The notes: a model not told the origin generated them from the sequence alone. A stretch of DNA of 64,000 bases from Thermomicrobiales bacterium (GCA_041390825.1 JAWKPF010000008.1:62001-126000), one strand, 5' to 3'; counted from the first letter of the stretch, positions 1 through 10,676 are shown. Numbers and translations are program-made.

Positions 1-1029
1 CGAGGCGTTGGCGCTCATCGAATCGAGTGGCATTCCAGCCGTGGTCACCTTTGCTGGACAAGGGCGCGATCGAGGAACGTGCCCACAGTTTGTGTCTACG
101 CTGGAGCGCTCGGGCGGGACGATTTCGTGCGCCGCTACGTCGAGGAGAGCGACTGCCTGATCATGTTGGGCACATTGCTGACCGACATCAACCTGGGTAT
201 TGCCACCGCGAAACCTGATCCGGCCAAATGCATTCACACTACGCGCGATCGGTTGTCGGTTGGTCTGCACACCTACGAGAACGTGATTGGACGATTCCTG
301 TGCGGGGACCGGCAGTGGCCGCATCACGCCACGCTTCGACCGGGATCATCCGCACGCGCCGATCTGTTGCGACAGTCGACGTGCCGGTGAGCGTGCTGAC
401 GAGCCCGTCACCGTCGCGCATCTCTTCGGACGGCTTGCGTCGTATCTGACCGAAGACACGATCGTCATTGCCGACCGAGGCGATGCGCTCTTCGCGTCCA
501 TCGACCTGCCGGTGCAGGAGGCGCGCGCTTTTCTGGCGCGGCGTTTATGCCTCATCCCGGTTTTGCGGTTCCGGCGGCAATTGGAGCGCAGTGCGCGTCG
601 AGGACCGAGTAGATTGGTCTCGTGGGGAGATGGCGCGTTCCAGATGACGGGTATGGAGCTCTCCACCTGCGCAGGATTCGGGCTCGACCCGATCGTGATC
701 GTGCTGAACAACAATGGCTATACCACCGAGCGGCTGATCATCGACGGTGGGTTCAACGACATTCAGCAGTGGAACTTCAGCGCGCTCCCGCGGTCATGCA
801 ATCGGGCAGATCGTTCCTGAATTGCCCCACCGCTGCACGCGGCGAACTGGACGATGCGCTGGAGGCCGCGCGGGAGCGGGCCGGCCAGTTCGCATTGCTC
901 GATGTGCGGCTGGACAAGCTCGATTTCTCGCCGGCGCTCAAGCGGCTGGGGGAGGGGTTGAACAAGGCGGCGACCGCAGTCACTAGCGCCCTGCCGATGG
1001 TCGAGTTCGCGCACGTCGCCCGTCGTTAA
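1..1029 (+). CDS. ThDP-dependent 2-keto acid decarboxylase, 5' partial, frameshifted
   Basis: This is the C-terminal part of a thiamine-diphosphate enzyme of the pyruvate/indolepyruvate decarboxylase family, which removes CO2 from 2-keto acids in the cytoplasm. The ThDP/Mg2+ signature is visible at about 626-720: GDGAFQMTG, then about 25 residues later NNNGYTTER. Upstream, the central domain reads CLIMLGTLLTDINLG (about 154-200). The end reads ARERAGQFALLDVRLDKLDF and stops at 1029. The start lies outside the window. At least three frame changes (near 370, 560 and 790) break the ORF, while family-like sequence continues in each frame. Indolepyruvate decarboxylase is likeliest from the NNNGYTTER stretch, but substrate cannot be fixed. 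Confidence 0.8.
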
Positions 1030-1169
1030 GCTCGCCATGGCTGCGAACCCGCAGGGGGCTTCGGGGAACCGGACGCTATGCGTGGACGAGGACGTGACGA
1101 GACGTAAAGAAAACGTGACTGCTCCGTAGTACCTGATAGACAGGCAACGACGTTGGCAGGGAGCACCCG

Positions 1170-1771
1170 ATGGCGGTGGCACAACTTCGCCGATACTCGG
1201 CGAAGAGCAGCAACCAGTTGGAAACAAGAGCGATGCCATCCTCGCGCAGGAGGCGACGCACGACCCGAACGCGTTCGCCACGCTCTATCTCCGCTACGCG
1301 AACCGGGTGTTCCGTCATTGCTACCGACGCCTCGGCAATCGCGAAGCTGCGGAAGATGCGACCAGTCTCGTTTTCACCAAGACCCTCACCGGTCTCGACC
1401 GATTCGATCCCAACGCGGGACGTTCGCGGCGTGGCTCTTCACCATCGCCCATCACGTCTCGGCAGACCATTTCCGGAGCCAGGGCAGATACGTAGGCGCC
1501 CAGGAATTCCCTGACCCAGTCGACCCCGCCGAAACACCGGAAGAGATTGCGCTTGCGCGAGACAGGCGAAACCTGCGGCGCGCGCTCGAACAGCTCTCCC
1601 CGCGCGAGCGGAGGTGATCGAGCTGCGCTTAACCGGAGTTGAGCTCGGCGAAATCAGCGACGTGCTCGGCTGTCAGCGAAATGCCGTCGCGCAAGCCCAA
1701 TACCGCGCGATTGGCCGGTTGCGAGATTTGCTTGGCCTGAGGCCGCGCAACGAGGACGAAACGATGTTTAG
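1170..1771 (+). CDS. ECF-type RNA polymerase sigma factor (frameshifted)
   Basis: Sigma-70 factor of the extracytoplasmic-function group, which directs RNA polymerase to stress promoters. Region 2 is read in two frames: NAFATLYLRYANRVFRHCYR (about 1267-1325), then GTFAAWLFTIAHHVSADHFR (about 1420-1480). Region 4 is read in a third frame: VIELRLTGVELGEISDVLGC (about 1616-1675), followed by NAVAQAQYRAIGRLRDLL. The chosen ATG follows a good AGGGAG ribosome site. Frame changes lie near 1420 and 1612. In a corrected frame the stop TAG (1769-1771) would overlap the ATG of the next gene, implying translational coupling to a membrane-anchored partner, the usual place of an anti-sigma factor. Confidence 0.85.
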
Positions 1772-2962
1772 CCGCTGGAAGAGCGACAAGAGGGCAGCGG
1801 CTCTCGATCAACTTTGGGACCAACTCCAGGCAGCCGATGGATCCGGCGCTTTGGAGCGACAAGAACGTCCAGCCGATGCAGGAAACGATTGCGGCGGTGT
1901 TGGCGCATGAGCGATGCGCCTTCGATCGATCCAGTCTTTTCCGCCATTTTGCTGAAGGATCTGACAAACATGCACGCGCAACAGAGATTTGGACTGAGCT
2001 CGAACGGACATGGTACGGCGGCGATTTCTGCTCAACGATCACCGATCGTCCGGCAACCATCGTGGTTTGGGGAGCAGCATGCCGGGACCGGCCCACGATG
2101 GATACGCTTGGCGGTAAGGTTGGCGGTGCTGGCCGTGTTGTTGGCGGTTAGAGCGCTAACGCTCATGCCGGAGCGATCGCCAGAACCCCCGGTGATTCCG
2201 GCAGCCGCGGTGCAGGACGAGGGACAGATCAGGTCGATTCGCTCCTGGATATCTCGTTTCCACCGGGCCGGATGCGAGGAGACGAAGGCGCGCGAGTCAT
2301 TTTCGAACACAGCATCGCGCCTGGGATGACAGCCGAATTCGAGCTCGCCTGCGACTCGGTTGGAGTTCATCCGTTGTATGTCCTCGACGGAACGCTGAGC
2401 GTGGATGCGCTCGCCACCAGCTTCGTACTGCGGAGTGGAGCGGCAGAATGGGAAGCCATTCCCGCCGGTGAGCCAGTCGATGTTCGGGCCGGCGATACCT
2501 GGTTCGTCGAGAATCCGACAAAGGATGGGGTGGCGAATCTGCGCAACGACGGTGAGGTTCGCTATCTATGGGTTGGACTGCGCGAGAACGCCCCAGAGTG
2601 CAGCACAGCACCACCGAGCGGCCAGCAGATCGGCCTGGTCTATCTCGAGGATCAGTAGAGTCCCCATCGACCCAACGCAACCGGTGCGGCTCGTTCTGCG
2701 GACGGTGACGGTGCCCGCTGGAAGCGAAATGAGCGGCGAAATCGGCGGATTCCCGATTCCCTCCGTCGAGCAGGAGGCAATGGGAGCGCGTCGGTGGGCA
2801 AAAATCTTGTCCGGCGCGCTGGTCGTCGCACGCGAGAACGACGGGCAGGGCGACCCTGTCACGGCAGAATGGGCCGCAAGCACGGTGGCGCAAGATACGA
2901 TCCGTTCCAGTGACGGATCAGTTGTCACGATCTCGAACGAATCGATCGACCAGTCGAGCTGA
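1764..2962 (+). CDS. Membrane-anchored cupin-like protein, putative partner of the ECF sigma factor (frameshifted)
   Basis: The protein begins MFSRWKSDKRAAALDQLWDQ. It has a cytoplasmic segment of about 110 residues, one membrane helix (IRLAVRLAVLAVLLAVRALT, about 2100-2158), then an outer region resembling cupin folds: HSIAPGMTAEFELACDSVG with YVLDGTLSVDA (about 2310-2410) and VRAGDTWFVENP (about 2488-2525). A second similar half follows (VPAGSEMSGEIGG ... LSGALVVAREND, about 2710-2850) and ends at 2962. Frame changes lie near 1835, 1900, 2250 and 2655. Position immediately after a sigma factor and the one-helix topology suggest a sensor or anti-sigma role, which is inference. No zinc-binding anti-sigma motif was seen. 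Confidence 0.6.
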
Positions 2963-3082
2963 TGGTGCTCGATATCGTCGTCGGTGATCGGAGGCGCAGG
3001 GCGGCGTCACGGCTCCGCCTGCGGCGCCTTCGGAAACGGATGCATAGACGGACGCACGTCCACCGGGCTACATCAACATCGC

Positions 3083-3118
3083 GAGGAAGCGCGCCTGGAT
3101 GCCCAGGCGCGCTTCCTC
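3083..3118. terminator. Bidirectional hairpin terminator
   Basis: A perfect 16-bp inverted repeat (3083-3098 with 3103-3118) closes on the 4-base loop ATGC. It sits between the 3' ends of two convergent genes (stops at 2962 plus and 3218 minus). There is no clear T-run on either side, so it may be a transcript-end stabiliser or a terminator of the GC-rich type. Confidence 0.7.
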
Positions 3119-3217
3119 CACGAGTTCGACGCACGACAGGCTGGAGATGCCGTTGCTCGAGTCGGACTTCACGGCACGTCCCACGCTGTGCGCACTCGGT
3201 CCAGCGGCATCAGTGCG

Positions 3218-4135
3218 TCAATTGGAGACTCCCGCCTGAAACCGGTAGATGGTGCGGTCTTGTTCGTCCGAGATATAGACGGTTCCATCGGGGCGATGGA
3301 AACTGCAGATGGCGCGAGGAATTCCGCGGTTGTGGTTGGCCCGGCAATGAGACCGATCACCTCACCTTCCGGGTGAAGACTTGTACCCGAGTACCGCCGT
3401 AGCCGAGCGTGTTGTACTCGGCGACGTAGAATTGCCTTCGGCATCAGGCGCGATCCCTCGTGGTTCGGCGAGGTACCCCGGTTCGAGCCCGTTCCCGCCG
3501 ATGACTGCTCGTGGCATTCCGTCTGCTGTCAGATGATGAATGCGCGAGCGAGTGAACTCGACGACGTAGACACTACCGTCGGGCGCGACCTCGACATCGG
3601 TTGGCTGGTTGAAGACGCCTCCCGGGCCATCGGCTCCCCAGCGTTCGAATGAACTCCGTTCATGTCGTACACGTTGACCGCTCCACCAGCGTTGCTGGCG
3701 ACAAAGAAGCGATTGTTTGCTTCGTCGAGCGCGATTCCGGTGGGGGCAAGGAGCATGCTGCGTTCGTTTGGATCGGCCCCAATTTCGGCCAGGGAAGTTC
3801 AGTTCGCTATCGAAGATTTGCACCCGGTTGTCAGGCGTATCTGTTACGAAGAGCCGGCCATCTGAGGCAAAACGCGAGATCGTACTGAACCGAAGTACGG
3901 GATATCAGGGTGGCTGGAACCGAACTCGCCCGGCCTTTCGCCTGCCTGCCCAAGCGAATCGAGATGCTCTCCCGCGCTGTCGAGGATATCGTGATTTGAT
4001 TGCGCGAGCCGTTGATAACGTAGACGCCCATCTGACCCAATCAGCGATGTGTTGAGGAAACCTGCGCCGGAGATCTCACCATCGGTCTGGGCGGTGAGAA
4101 ACGCCTCGGCATCCGGGATCGACCGGTGCCGCAGG
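3218..4135 (-). CDS. NHL-repeat beta-propeller, probably the C-terminal half of the adjacent hydrolase (frameshifted)
   Basis: NHL six-bladed propeller, typically an extracellular binding or sensing module. Blade signatures appear in alternating frames: FLNTSLIGSDGR and VYVINGSRNQIT (about 4065-4010), GQAGERPGEFGSS (about 3940-3905), APTGIALDEANNRFFVASNA (about 3750-3690), FNQPTDVEVAPDGSVYVVEF (about 3620-3560), YLAEPRGIAPDAEGN (about 3475-3430) and FHRPDGTVYISDEQDRTIYR (about 3300-3240). The stop is TGA at 3220-3218. No start codon or ribosome site separates it from the hydrolase upstream. Removing one base near 4113 turns the hydrolase C-terminus into PVDPDAEAFLTAQTDGEISG, leading straight into blade 1. 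I infer one secreted polypeptide of about 650 residues. Confidence 0.7.
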
Positions 4136-5191
4136 GAGTGACCAGTCCGCTGACGGATCGGACGTGGCACTCAGGGGACGAACCGGAACTCCGTCGCTCC
4201 ATTCGCCCATGTTCAGAAGCTCGTCGGAGTTGCCGAGGGCGTATTCGCAGTTCTTGCCTTCGAACGCGCAGTCGAATAGTCCGCTGGAGACCTTCCACAC
4301 GCCCCAGGTGGCAAGGGCATCCGGCTGCGAGATCGTCTGGTAGTAGCCGGACAGGAGGTCGATATCCACTGATGAATCCCGTGGGGTGTAGTGCGTGGCC
4401 AGGAGGGCGGGCCAACCGTGATCGTCGGAACGGATCTCGATGTAGTTGCGATCCTGTTCGGGTAGGGATTTCAGCGGTTCGAACAACCGCTGTGGCCACT
4501 CGACTCCCGGCACGTCGTCGATGTCGAACGCCATGACGACTGCCTTGAGCCCGACTGGCAAGCTGGCGATGTCCGGCACGTCCCAGCAGAAACGACCTTC
4601 GCAGGGACCCATGGCGAAGAATGCCTTCGGCACCGGCCAACCGTTCGCCTCGGCAGTAGCGGCATACTCCAGCGCGGCGGGGCTGCCATAGGAGTAGGCC
4701 GTCACCGCGAGCTTGTCGAGATCGACGCGAGAATGGCCAGCGTTGTCAAGTTCCTCCAGCGCGTCCTGGAAGCGTTCCACGCTGCTCTTGAGAAGAACGC
4801 CATCGCCATAGTCGGCGTAGACCGGGGCGATGATTACATACCCCTGTCGTGCGAGGTGCGTGAACCAGTTGGTCAGCTCGTCCGGGGTGGTGTATCCACC
4901 ATCTCCGCAGCAACCGTTGAGGTGGAGGATGACTGGCAACGGTTCGGACGCGGCCGGGGTCGCTCCACCCGAATCGTCAGTCGGCTCGACGATCCAGAAT
5001 CCGGCCGCATTGGCGCCGTAGTGCTGGATTCGGGCACCGGGGAAACGGTAGCTTGCTGCGCTGCCGGGTCCAGTCTCGGGCGGTCCCGGCGGAGTGATGG
5101 CTCCAGCGGTCGACTGTGCCAGCATGGTCGACGGCATCAGGACAGAAACGAGAACCAGCACGGCAACAGTCACGCGCGCTAGGCAGGTCAT
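4076..5191 (-). CDS. Secreted alpha/beta hydrolase (dienelactone/cutinase-like)
   Basis: Start at 5191 because it has a strong AAAGGAG site 7 bases upstream and opens a signal peptide (residues 1-27, ending STMLAQS). The body is one intact frame. An oxyanion loop HLNGCCGDGG lies at 90-99, the nucleophile elbow AYSYGS puts Ser167 in a G/A-x-S-x-G turn, candidate acid residues are in FDIDDVPG (about 222-229), and the candidate His is in RSDDHGW (His258). This order fits cutinase-like or PET-hydrolase-like esterases acting outside the cell on esters; substrate is unknown. Paired cysteines (Cys94/95, Cys197/202, Cys308/315) suggest disulfides. After the catalytic domain the reading appears to continue, past one indel, into an NHL propeller. 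Confidence 0.82.
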   Translation of the reverse strand: MTCLARVTVAVLVLVSVLMPSTMLAQSTAGAITPPGPPETGPGSAASYRFPGARIQHYGANAAGFWIVEPTDDSGGATPAASEPLPVILHLNGCCGDGGYTTPDELTNWFTHLARQGYVIIAPVYADYGDGVLLKSSVERFQDALEELDNAGHSRVDLDKLAVTAYSYGSPAALEYAATAEANGWPVPKAFFAMGPCEGRFCWDVPDIASLPVGLKAVVMAFDIDDVPGVEWPQRLFEPLKSLPEQDRNYIEIRSDDHGWPALLATHYTPRDSSVDIDLLSGYYQTISQPDALATWGVWKVSSGLFDCAFEGKNCEYALGNSDELLNMGEWSDGVPVRPLSATSDPSADWSLPAAPVDPGCRGVSHRPDRW

Positions 5192-5584
5192 CGAGTGCTC
5201 CTTTCGTTTCTTCGCGGCAAGGGATGGGGAGCTGGGCAGCGCACCAGCCCTCATCCGCCCTCGATGCGAACCACATCGATGTGAGTCGCTGATTGTATGA
5301 TGGGTGACCGGGTGAGGAGTACATCCGTATTTCTTACTGATTCGAAGGCGCAGGCGGGGCACGTCGGCCTCAATGCGGCGGGAGGACGAACGTGAGCTAT
5401 GGAGATGTGTTGGTGGCAATCAGGCGCAGTTCCCGGGCGCGACGCACCGCGTCCCGGACGAGACGAGACGTCGAGTTTGCGGAGGATATGACCGACGTGG
5501 AGTGCGCACGGTGCGCGGACTGATGAAGAGCGCGTCGCTATTTTCGATCAGTGGCGCCCATGGCTATCAGCCTAGATCGCCCCG

Positions 5585-6540
5585 TCATGTTGGGTCAGTT
5601 GCTCGCGCAAAGATCGCGGCCTGGATCGATGCGATGAGCGATTCGATGTCCGCCACACTCGCGCGGGCGCTCGCCGCAGTTGCCGATCCGAAGGCGTGCC
5701 GCGACATCGACGCTTCGAGACGGGCGCGCGTCTCCTCGGCGATGGGACGAATGCCGAGGGCAAGCTGCGCTCCGGCGCGTCCGAGGCGCTCGTCCATGAC
5801 GCCGATCAGAGTAGCGGCTTCGGTGGTCAATCGGTGCTGCAGAGCAAGATGGCTGAGATACGCGGATCTCGCAATTGCCCAGCGTTCATCGATTTCCAGG
5901 AAGGCAGATGCTGCTCGGGCGAAAAAGTCGAATGCCTTGCGCTCGTCGCCTGAATCGAGCCAAAGCTGCCCCAGACGGAGCAGACAGAACCCAGAGAGCC
6001 GCTCCTGTGCCCAATCTCCTCGAAAATGTCCAGCGCCTCCAGCACATAGCGCTCCCGAAGGTCGCGCTCACCTGGCAACGCGCGAAGCCGCTGGATCATG
6101 AGCGCCATGGCCGCATCGGAAGGGAGCCGGAGTTCGCGCCAAATGGACAAGGCCAGCTCGATCCGCTCGATGGAGCGTTCGTGTTTGCCAGCGTCGGCGT
6201 CGATGAGCGCCAGCATATGCAACGAGAGCGCGCGCAGTTCGATTTCTCCGATGCGTTCGGCAATCGGAAGCGATTGCTTCCAGGAGCTTCAGCTTCGGCG
6301 GTCTACTCCGACACCCTTTCGGGGCGGCTGCGATGCGTTCGAGGACGAACGCGTCGAGAGCGCAGCCTCCTGGCGTTCGAAGGGGAAGCATCGGTTGCTC
6401 GGTATCGAGCCTGCATCGGTGCACCCAGGTTCGCTTCCTTGCGCTCGATGCAGTCCGGCGATGCATGCCAGGACCATTGCCGCAGATGTCACCATGACGA
6501 AATCGAGCGTACAATCTGGTAGTCGTCCATTGCGGCGATG
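5585..6540 (-). CDS. TPR-containing regulator fragment (frameshifted)
   Basis: Helical-repeat protein, read in at least three minus-strand frames. Recognisable pieces are LPIAERIGEIELRALSLHML (about 6285-6225), SIERIELALSIWRELRLPSD (about 6185-6125), LRERYVLEALDIFEEIG (about 6070-6020), and a last intact piece TEAATLIGVMDERLGRAGAQ (about 5825-5765) ending at a stop at 5585. Such repeats form the C-terminal half of LuxR/MalT- or SARP-type regulators. The N-terminal part (6300-6540) is too broken to name. It is divergent from the ATPase fragment that starts at 6616. Function is limited to protein interaction or regulation, by inference. Confidence 0.45.
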
Positions 6541-6615
6541 AACAGTTGACCGTGGCGGTTCATGGAGACTGTGGGTACTCCGCTTGCCCACTATGCTCAT
6601 TGATAGAGGCTTCGC

Positions 6616-7110
6616 ATGAACGATCGCGTTTCAGCCGAAGCGGTTCGGATCGAGCCTTTGGCGGTTCGAGGCGTACCACGCTACATGCGCGCGGTGCGGT
6701 CTTCACGCTCGTGGGGCGGGATCCAGGACATCGCGGCGATGCACGACGCGCTGCGGCCAGGGCGCCCGATTGCTCACGCTCACAGGTGCAGCCGGCACTG
6801 GGAAGATCGGCATCTCGCCGTCGAACTGGCGACAACAACTTAGCGCCGGTTGCTGGCGACGAGTATCGCCGCATCGTTCTGCGCTGAAGGCGCCGTTGCC
6901 CGTGATGCCGCGCTCGTGCCGAATCTGCTCGGCATCTCGGTCGGTGCGCAGGGCTTCGGACGGTGTGTAGGCGAAAGCCTGCCCATCGAACACCGAGTTC
7001 CCTTCGGAACTGCACGGCGCTGCCATTGGTGCAGGATGCGTTCGATCATGCTGCAGGCGACGGTGGCGCGCATCGATGCGCTGCACATTCGCTTGAGGTC
7101 ACGATAGTCC
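6616..7110 (+). CDS. AAA/STAND ATPase domain fragment of a LuxR-type regulator (frameshifted)
   Basis: A nucleotide-binding domain is recognisable by its Walker A loop, LTLTGAAGTGK, at about 6778-6812. It is preceded in another frame by QDIAAMHDAL (about 6725-6755), the usual opening helix of these regulators, and followed in other frames by LAVELA and by RDAALVPNLLGISVGAQGFG (about 6900-6960). These elements are the N-terminal signalling ATPase of LuxR/STAND regulators. No continuous frame longer than about 60 sensible residues exists, and nothing convincing follows 7110. The remainder of the gene may lie in 7111-8570. Confidence 0.45.
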
Positions 7111-8570
7111 ATGCGACTGATCGTGGTGATCAGCCGCGGATTCATGACGCTGCTTGCACCTCGCGATGGAGAGATGGTTCCGCTATGCTCCGCGGCGAGG
7201 CTCTATGGCGATCGGCAATCCGTCGAGCTGGCGGCAGATGCTGCTGCACAGCGCGTGCCAGCGACTGCTATCGTGGATCGAGCGACCGGAACAGAGCTGA
7301 CGTGGTCGTGATCGATGGAAGAGCCGGAAACCCACTCCTGGAAGCTCTGGAATTGTCCCGACGTGGGCGAAGGCTCGACGGCGAGACAGAGCGACGGGGA
7401 AGAGCTCGCCTCAGATAGACTGCAAGTCCAGCGGGATGCGGCTCGGTTGCCAGACCCTGTCAACACGCTTGCAGGCGAGCAGCAGCCGGGCAATGTCGAG
7501 TGCCGCTTCCTCCTCATGCGCGACGGTTGTTCAGCAGCAACAAGACTGTGCTGCTCGTGAAGCGGCTCCAATGATTCTCATCAGCAAGGGCGCAGTGTCT
7601 GAGCGGTGAAGACTCGCTGACCTGCGTGCCGAGCGTCGAGGGACGACGAGTTCCGGATCGCATCTCAGGAGCGAGGGACACGATGACAAGAGCGTGGACG
7701 AAAATGGTCTGTCAGCCCGGTGGACAGCTTCGCGGTCGAGCCGGCGTCATTCGAGATTGCGACTGCGGTCCGGGAACCGTGGGATCAGGCGCTCGGCTGG
7801 GTCGAGTCCGCAGCGAGCTGAGCTCGGCAAGGTCGCGGTCACGACCATAGAGCATTCCAATCATCTTCTTGACTCGCCGCCGTACAAGGTCCGGCGAAGC
7901 TACTTTCCGGAAATTCGGGTACGTGTGGACGCGGCCCTCGGTTGTCCTGGTGTCGAGGCGGGAATATCGTCCGCTCCCGCGCTACGACTTGGCGATTCGG
8001 GTCCCTTGTATCGTGCGCTGGCCGAATCTGGACGTCCAGCCATCCGTACCGTGCCTTCCCGGCGGCCGAGAGCGCGTTGGCGCTTCCGTATTGGTTGGAT
8101 TCGGCGCGGTCCGCCCAGGTTCGAGAGGAAATGCGCGGACCGGGTACGGTGGTGGTGACCGTCAGCACTGGAGTTGACGTCGCCTCCGTACTCGCAGATT
8201 GATAGCGAGCGGTGAATAGAGCTCGCTGCGGGTTGCAGAGGCCTGGGCGATCCAGCCGAGCTGTCGACCTCGCAGCCGAACGATGCCGACCGCGCAGATG
8301 ATGGCGCGCGAGCGCTTGGTCGGCGCGCGGTTCCAGGAATGCAAGTACCCTGGAGATCAGGCTGGCGTGGTGCATTCCGAATTGCGATCACTCGGAATGC
8401 ATGGCGGCGCTTGCCGCCACGGGTGATCCGGCGGCATCGGGCTAAACGGGCTGGGGACCTATTTCGGGTCTATCTCGGGGAGCCAAATCTCCGGACCGCT
8501 GCTCACGATCGGGAGATGCTTCTATCCTGGGCGCCACAGCTTCGGGCGATCAATTCCTGTCGTCTTTTGT
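7111..8570. other. About 1.46 kb with no assignable gene
   Basis: Both strands hold only short, compositionally biased ORFs without recognisable motifs. One stretch on the plus strand (about 7745-7855) would read as helical, TPR-like sequence if frames were joined (EPWDQALGWVESAASELGKV), so this may be the C-terminal half of the ATPase regulator upstream. The only clear structural element is a hairpin at 8371-8401. I cannot support a product here. Confidence 0.4.
8371..8401. repeat. 10-bp perfect inverted repeat
   Basis: Arms TGCATTCCGA (8371-8380) and TCGGAATGCA (8392-8401) with an 11-base loop. It lies about 175 bases upstream of the WYL regulator gene. It could be an operator for that regulator or a terminator of whatever precedes it; no T-run follows. 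Confidence 0.5.
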
Positions 8571-8574
8571 AGGA

Positions 8575-9568
8575 ATGCTGGAACAAATGTACGGCCCTAT
8601 CGATGCGCACGTGGCGACCGTGCTGGAAGCTCTTGCGGAGTACCACGCCACCATGTGCCCTGCAAGCAGTTGGCGGATTTCATCTGGAGGTGAGCGACCG
8701 CACCGCTCCTGCGTTGGATCATGCGCGCGTACAGGATCTGGGGGTTCCGGTCGAATTGACCCGCGGTCCCGGAGGGTATTACCGGCTGAAACCGGGGTTT
8801 CGCATACCGCCGCTGATGTTCGATGCTCTATGAGGCGAAGGCGGTTTCCATTGGTCTCGTTGCGCTCGAGTCAACCGGCATGGGCACGAGCGCGGCCAGC
8901 GGCGGAGAGCGCCAAGTCGAAATTGAGCGGGTGCTGCCGCTGCATCTGCGCGAGCGTGTGAATGCCGTGCGCAACGACGATGATCGCTGGAGCGGCCACG
9001 CCGAAGTTGGTCGACGCGCGATGCTTCGATGCTTTCCACACTGGCGATGTCCGTCTATTCAGCACCTTTTTTGGTCTCGCATGGGCTACCGGATGAACTG
9101 GAGTCGCTGGCCTGCGCCACGAGAACGCACCATCGAACGATACGGGCTAATGCTTCACAACGGCCGCCGATTTTTGGGAGTCTATCGACCAGCTTTCGGG
9201 CGCGGACGGCGGCTCGTCCGGGTCGACCGCATTGCCAGCATCGAGTCTGTGGGGGAAACCTTCGTGCCTCCGGACGCCATTCGACATGAAAGAGTTCGAC
9301 TATCGCTGGCTGGCGGAAGCGGACGAGGCGGACTATCCAATCGTGAGCTCGAAGCGCTCTGCCTCGCGGCAGAAGACATGACAGATCTGGAAATTGCCGA
9401 TGCGCTCTTCATCTCGAAGCGCACGGCGTCGCCATGAACCTGCCTTCACTGGCATCGCAGTATCTCGAGATTCGACGCCCGACGGAGCTCCATGAGGCGC
9501 TCAGGCGCATCGCCGATCGTGCGGCATCGGGTCGCGAACCGCCGGTTCGCTGCCCACCCAACGTCTAG
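8575..9568 (+). CDS. WYL-domain transcriptional regulator with a C-terminal LuxR-type helix-turn-helix (frameshifted)
   Basis: The N-terminal DeoR/YafY-like winged helix is seen as FHLEVSDRT (about 8680) followed by RVQDLGVPVELTRGPGGYYR (about 8723-8783). The linker reads IPPLMFDAL and VLPLHLRERVNAVRND (about 8930-8980), and the WYL core reads YGLMLHNGRRFLGVYRPAFG (about 9140-9200) with VRVDRIASIESVGETF (about 9220-9267). The same frame then continues into LSNRELEALCLAAEDMTDLE (about 9340-9400) and IADALFISKRTAS, a LuxR/GerE helix-turn-helix. WYL proteins sense ligands and control catabolic or defence genes. Two DNA-binding domains in one protein would be unusual; an indel near 9290 leaves open that two genes abut. 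It ends convergent with, and overlapping, the next gene. Confidence 0.65.
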
Positions 9569-10483
9569 AACGCGACGTTGTGCACGCCCTCGTGTGCAGC
9601 ATCTCGCGAGCCTCGTCCGGGGTCGCGTCGAGCGAGAGCTCGTTGAGAATGCGCACGATCTTGGCGACCTGATCGGCATTGCTCGGCCAGCTCTCCTTTG
9701 CCGAGATATTGTCTTCCAATCCCACCCGGACATTGCTGCCCATGATGGCGCCCATCGTGACCAGATTGAACTGCGGACGGCCGCCCAGCACCGACCAGAC
9801 GGGTCGTCGCCAAAGAGGCGGTCGGCGGTGCGCTTCATGTGCATGAGGTCTTCCGGGTCGGTGCCGATACCGCCCAGATGCCGAAGATCGTTTGCACGAA
9901 GAAGGGCGGCTTCGATGAGCCCGCGGTCGACGGAAGCGGGCCAGGTTATACAGATGTCCCACATCGTAGCACTCGACCCGAAGGGAGCGTGCTCTCGCCA
10001 AGTTCCTTCAGAATGCGTTCGATGTCGGCCCAGGTATTGCGAAGATAGTCGCGCGAGGCTCTAGATCGGCCGCTTTCCCATTCGTTCTCAGATGCTTCCT
10101 TGATGCAGCTGCCATCTGCACCAAGGTTCATCGGATCCCATGTTCAGCGAGCACATTTCGGGAGAGCTGTTTGGCGGCTGCGGTGCGCTCCTCCAGCGTC
10201 ATGCCCTGACCCTGCCGCCGGTGGTGATGTTGATGATGGCGTTGCAGTGTTCCTTGATCTCGGGGACGAATGCCAGGTACTGATCCGGTTCCGGGGTCGG
10301 TTTGCCGGTCCTGGTTCCGGGCGCGGTAGATGGACGATCGCCGCGCCCGCTCCGCGGGCGCCGATCGCCGATTCGGCGATCTGCCGGGCGTGACCGAAGA
10401 TGCGGCGACTGCGACGGCACATGCACCGCCCCCGTCACGGCGCACAGGTAACGATGACCTTGCGAGCGCCACTTCTTCGCCAA
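9565..10483 (-). CDS. Beta-keto acid cleavage enzyme (BKACE, DUF849 family; frameshifted)
   Basis: BKACE enzymes are zinc-dependent and condense a beta-keto acid with acetyl-CoA, giving acetoacetate and an acyl-CoA. Diagnostic pieces in order are KVIVTCAVTGAVHVPSQSP (about 10465-10410), IAESAIGARGAGAAIVHL (about 10385-10330), FVPEIKEHCNAIINITTGG (about 10270-10215), ECYDVGHLYNLA (about 9980-9940), GIGTDPEDLMHMKRTADRLF (about 9870-9810), FNLVTMGAIMGSNVRVGLED (about 9770-9715) and VAKIVRILNELSLDATPDEA (about 9670-9610). The end is HEGVHNVAF. A TTG start at 10483 has AAGGAG seven bases upstream. The expected HxH zinc motif falls at a frame change (VHLxA region). Family assignment is firm, substrate unknown. 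Confidence 0.85.
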
Positions 10484-10676
10484 TTTGCTTCTCCTTCATC
10501 CATTCCCTGCGCCGATCGAACTCTCGTCGCGCAAACGGTACGGTGCGCGCCGATTGGCAAGCTGGCTCGCAATGGACCACGACATCCGGGAAGACACGGC
10601 GCTGGGCACTCGGAGGTTCTGGCCAGGCTCTTCGGCAACTGAGCCGACTTACCATCCGTAACCAACTCGTGCGATA

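Noticed and set aside
3465..3510. tRNA-like T-loop (GGTTCGAGCCC)
   Set aside because: It lies inside NHL coding sequence and no acceptor or anticodon stem can be built around it.
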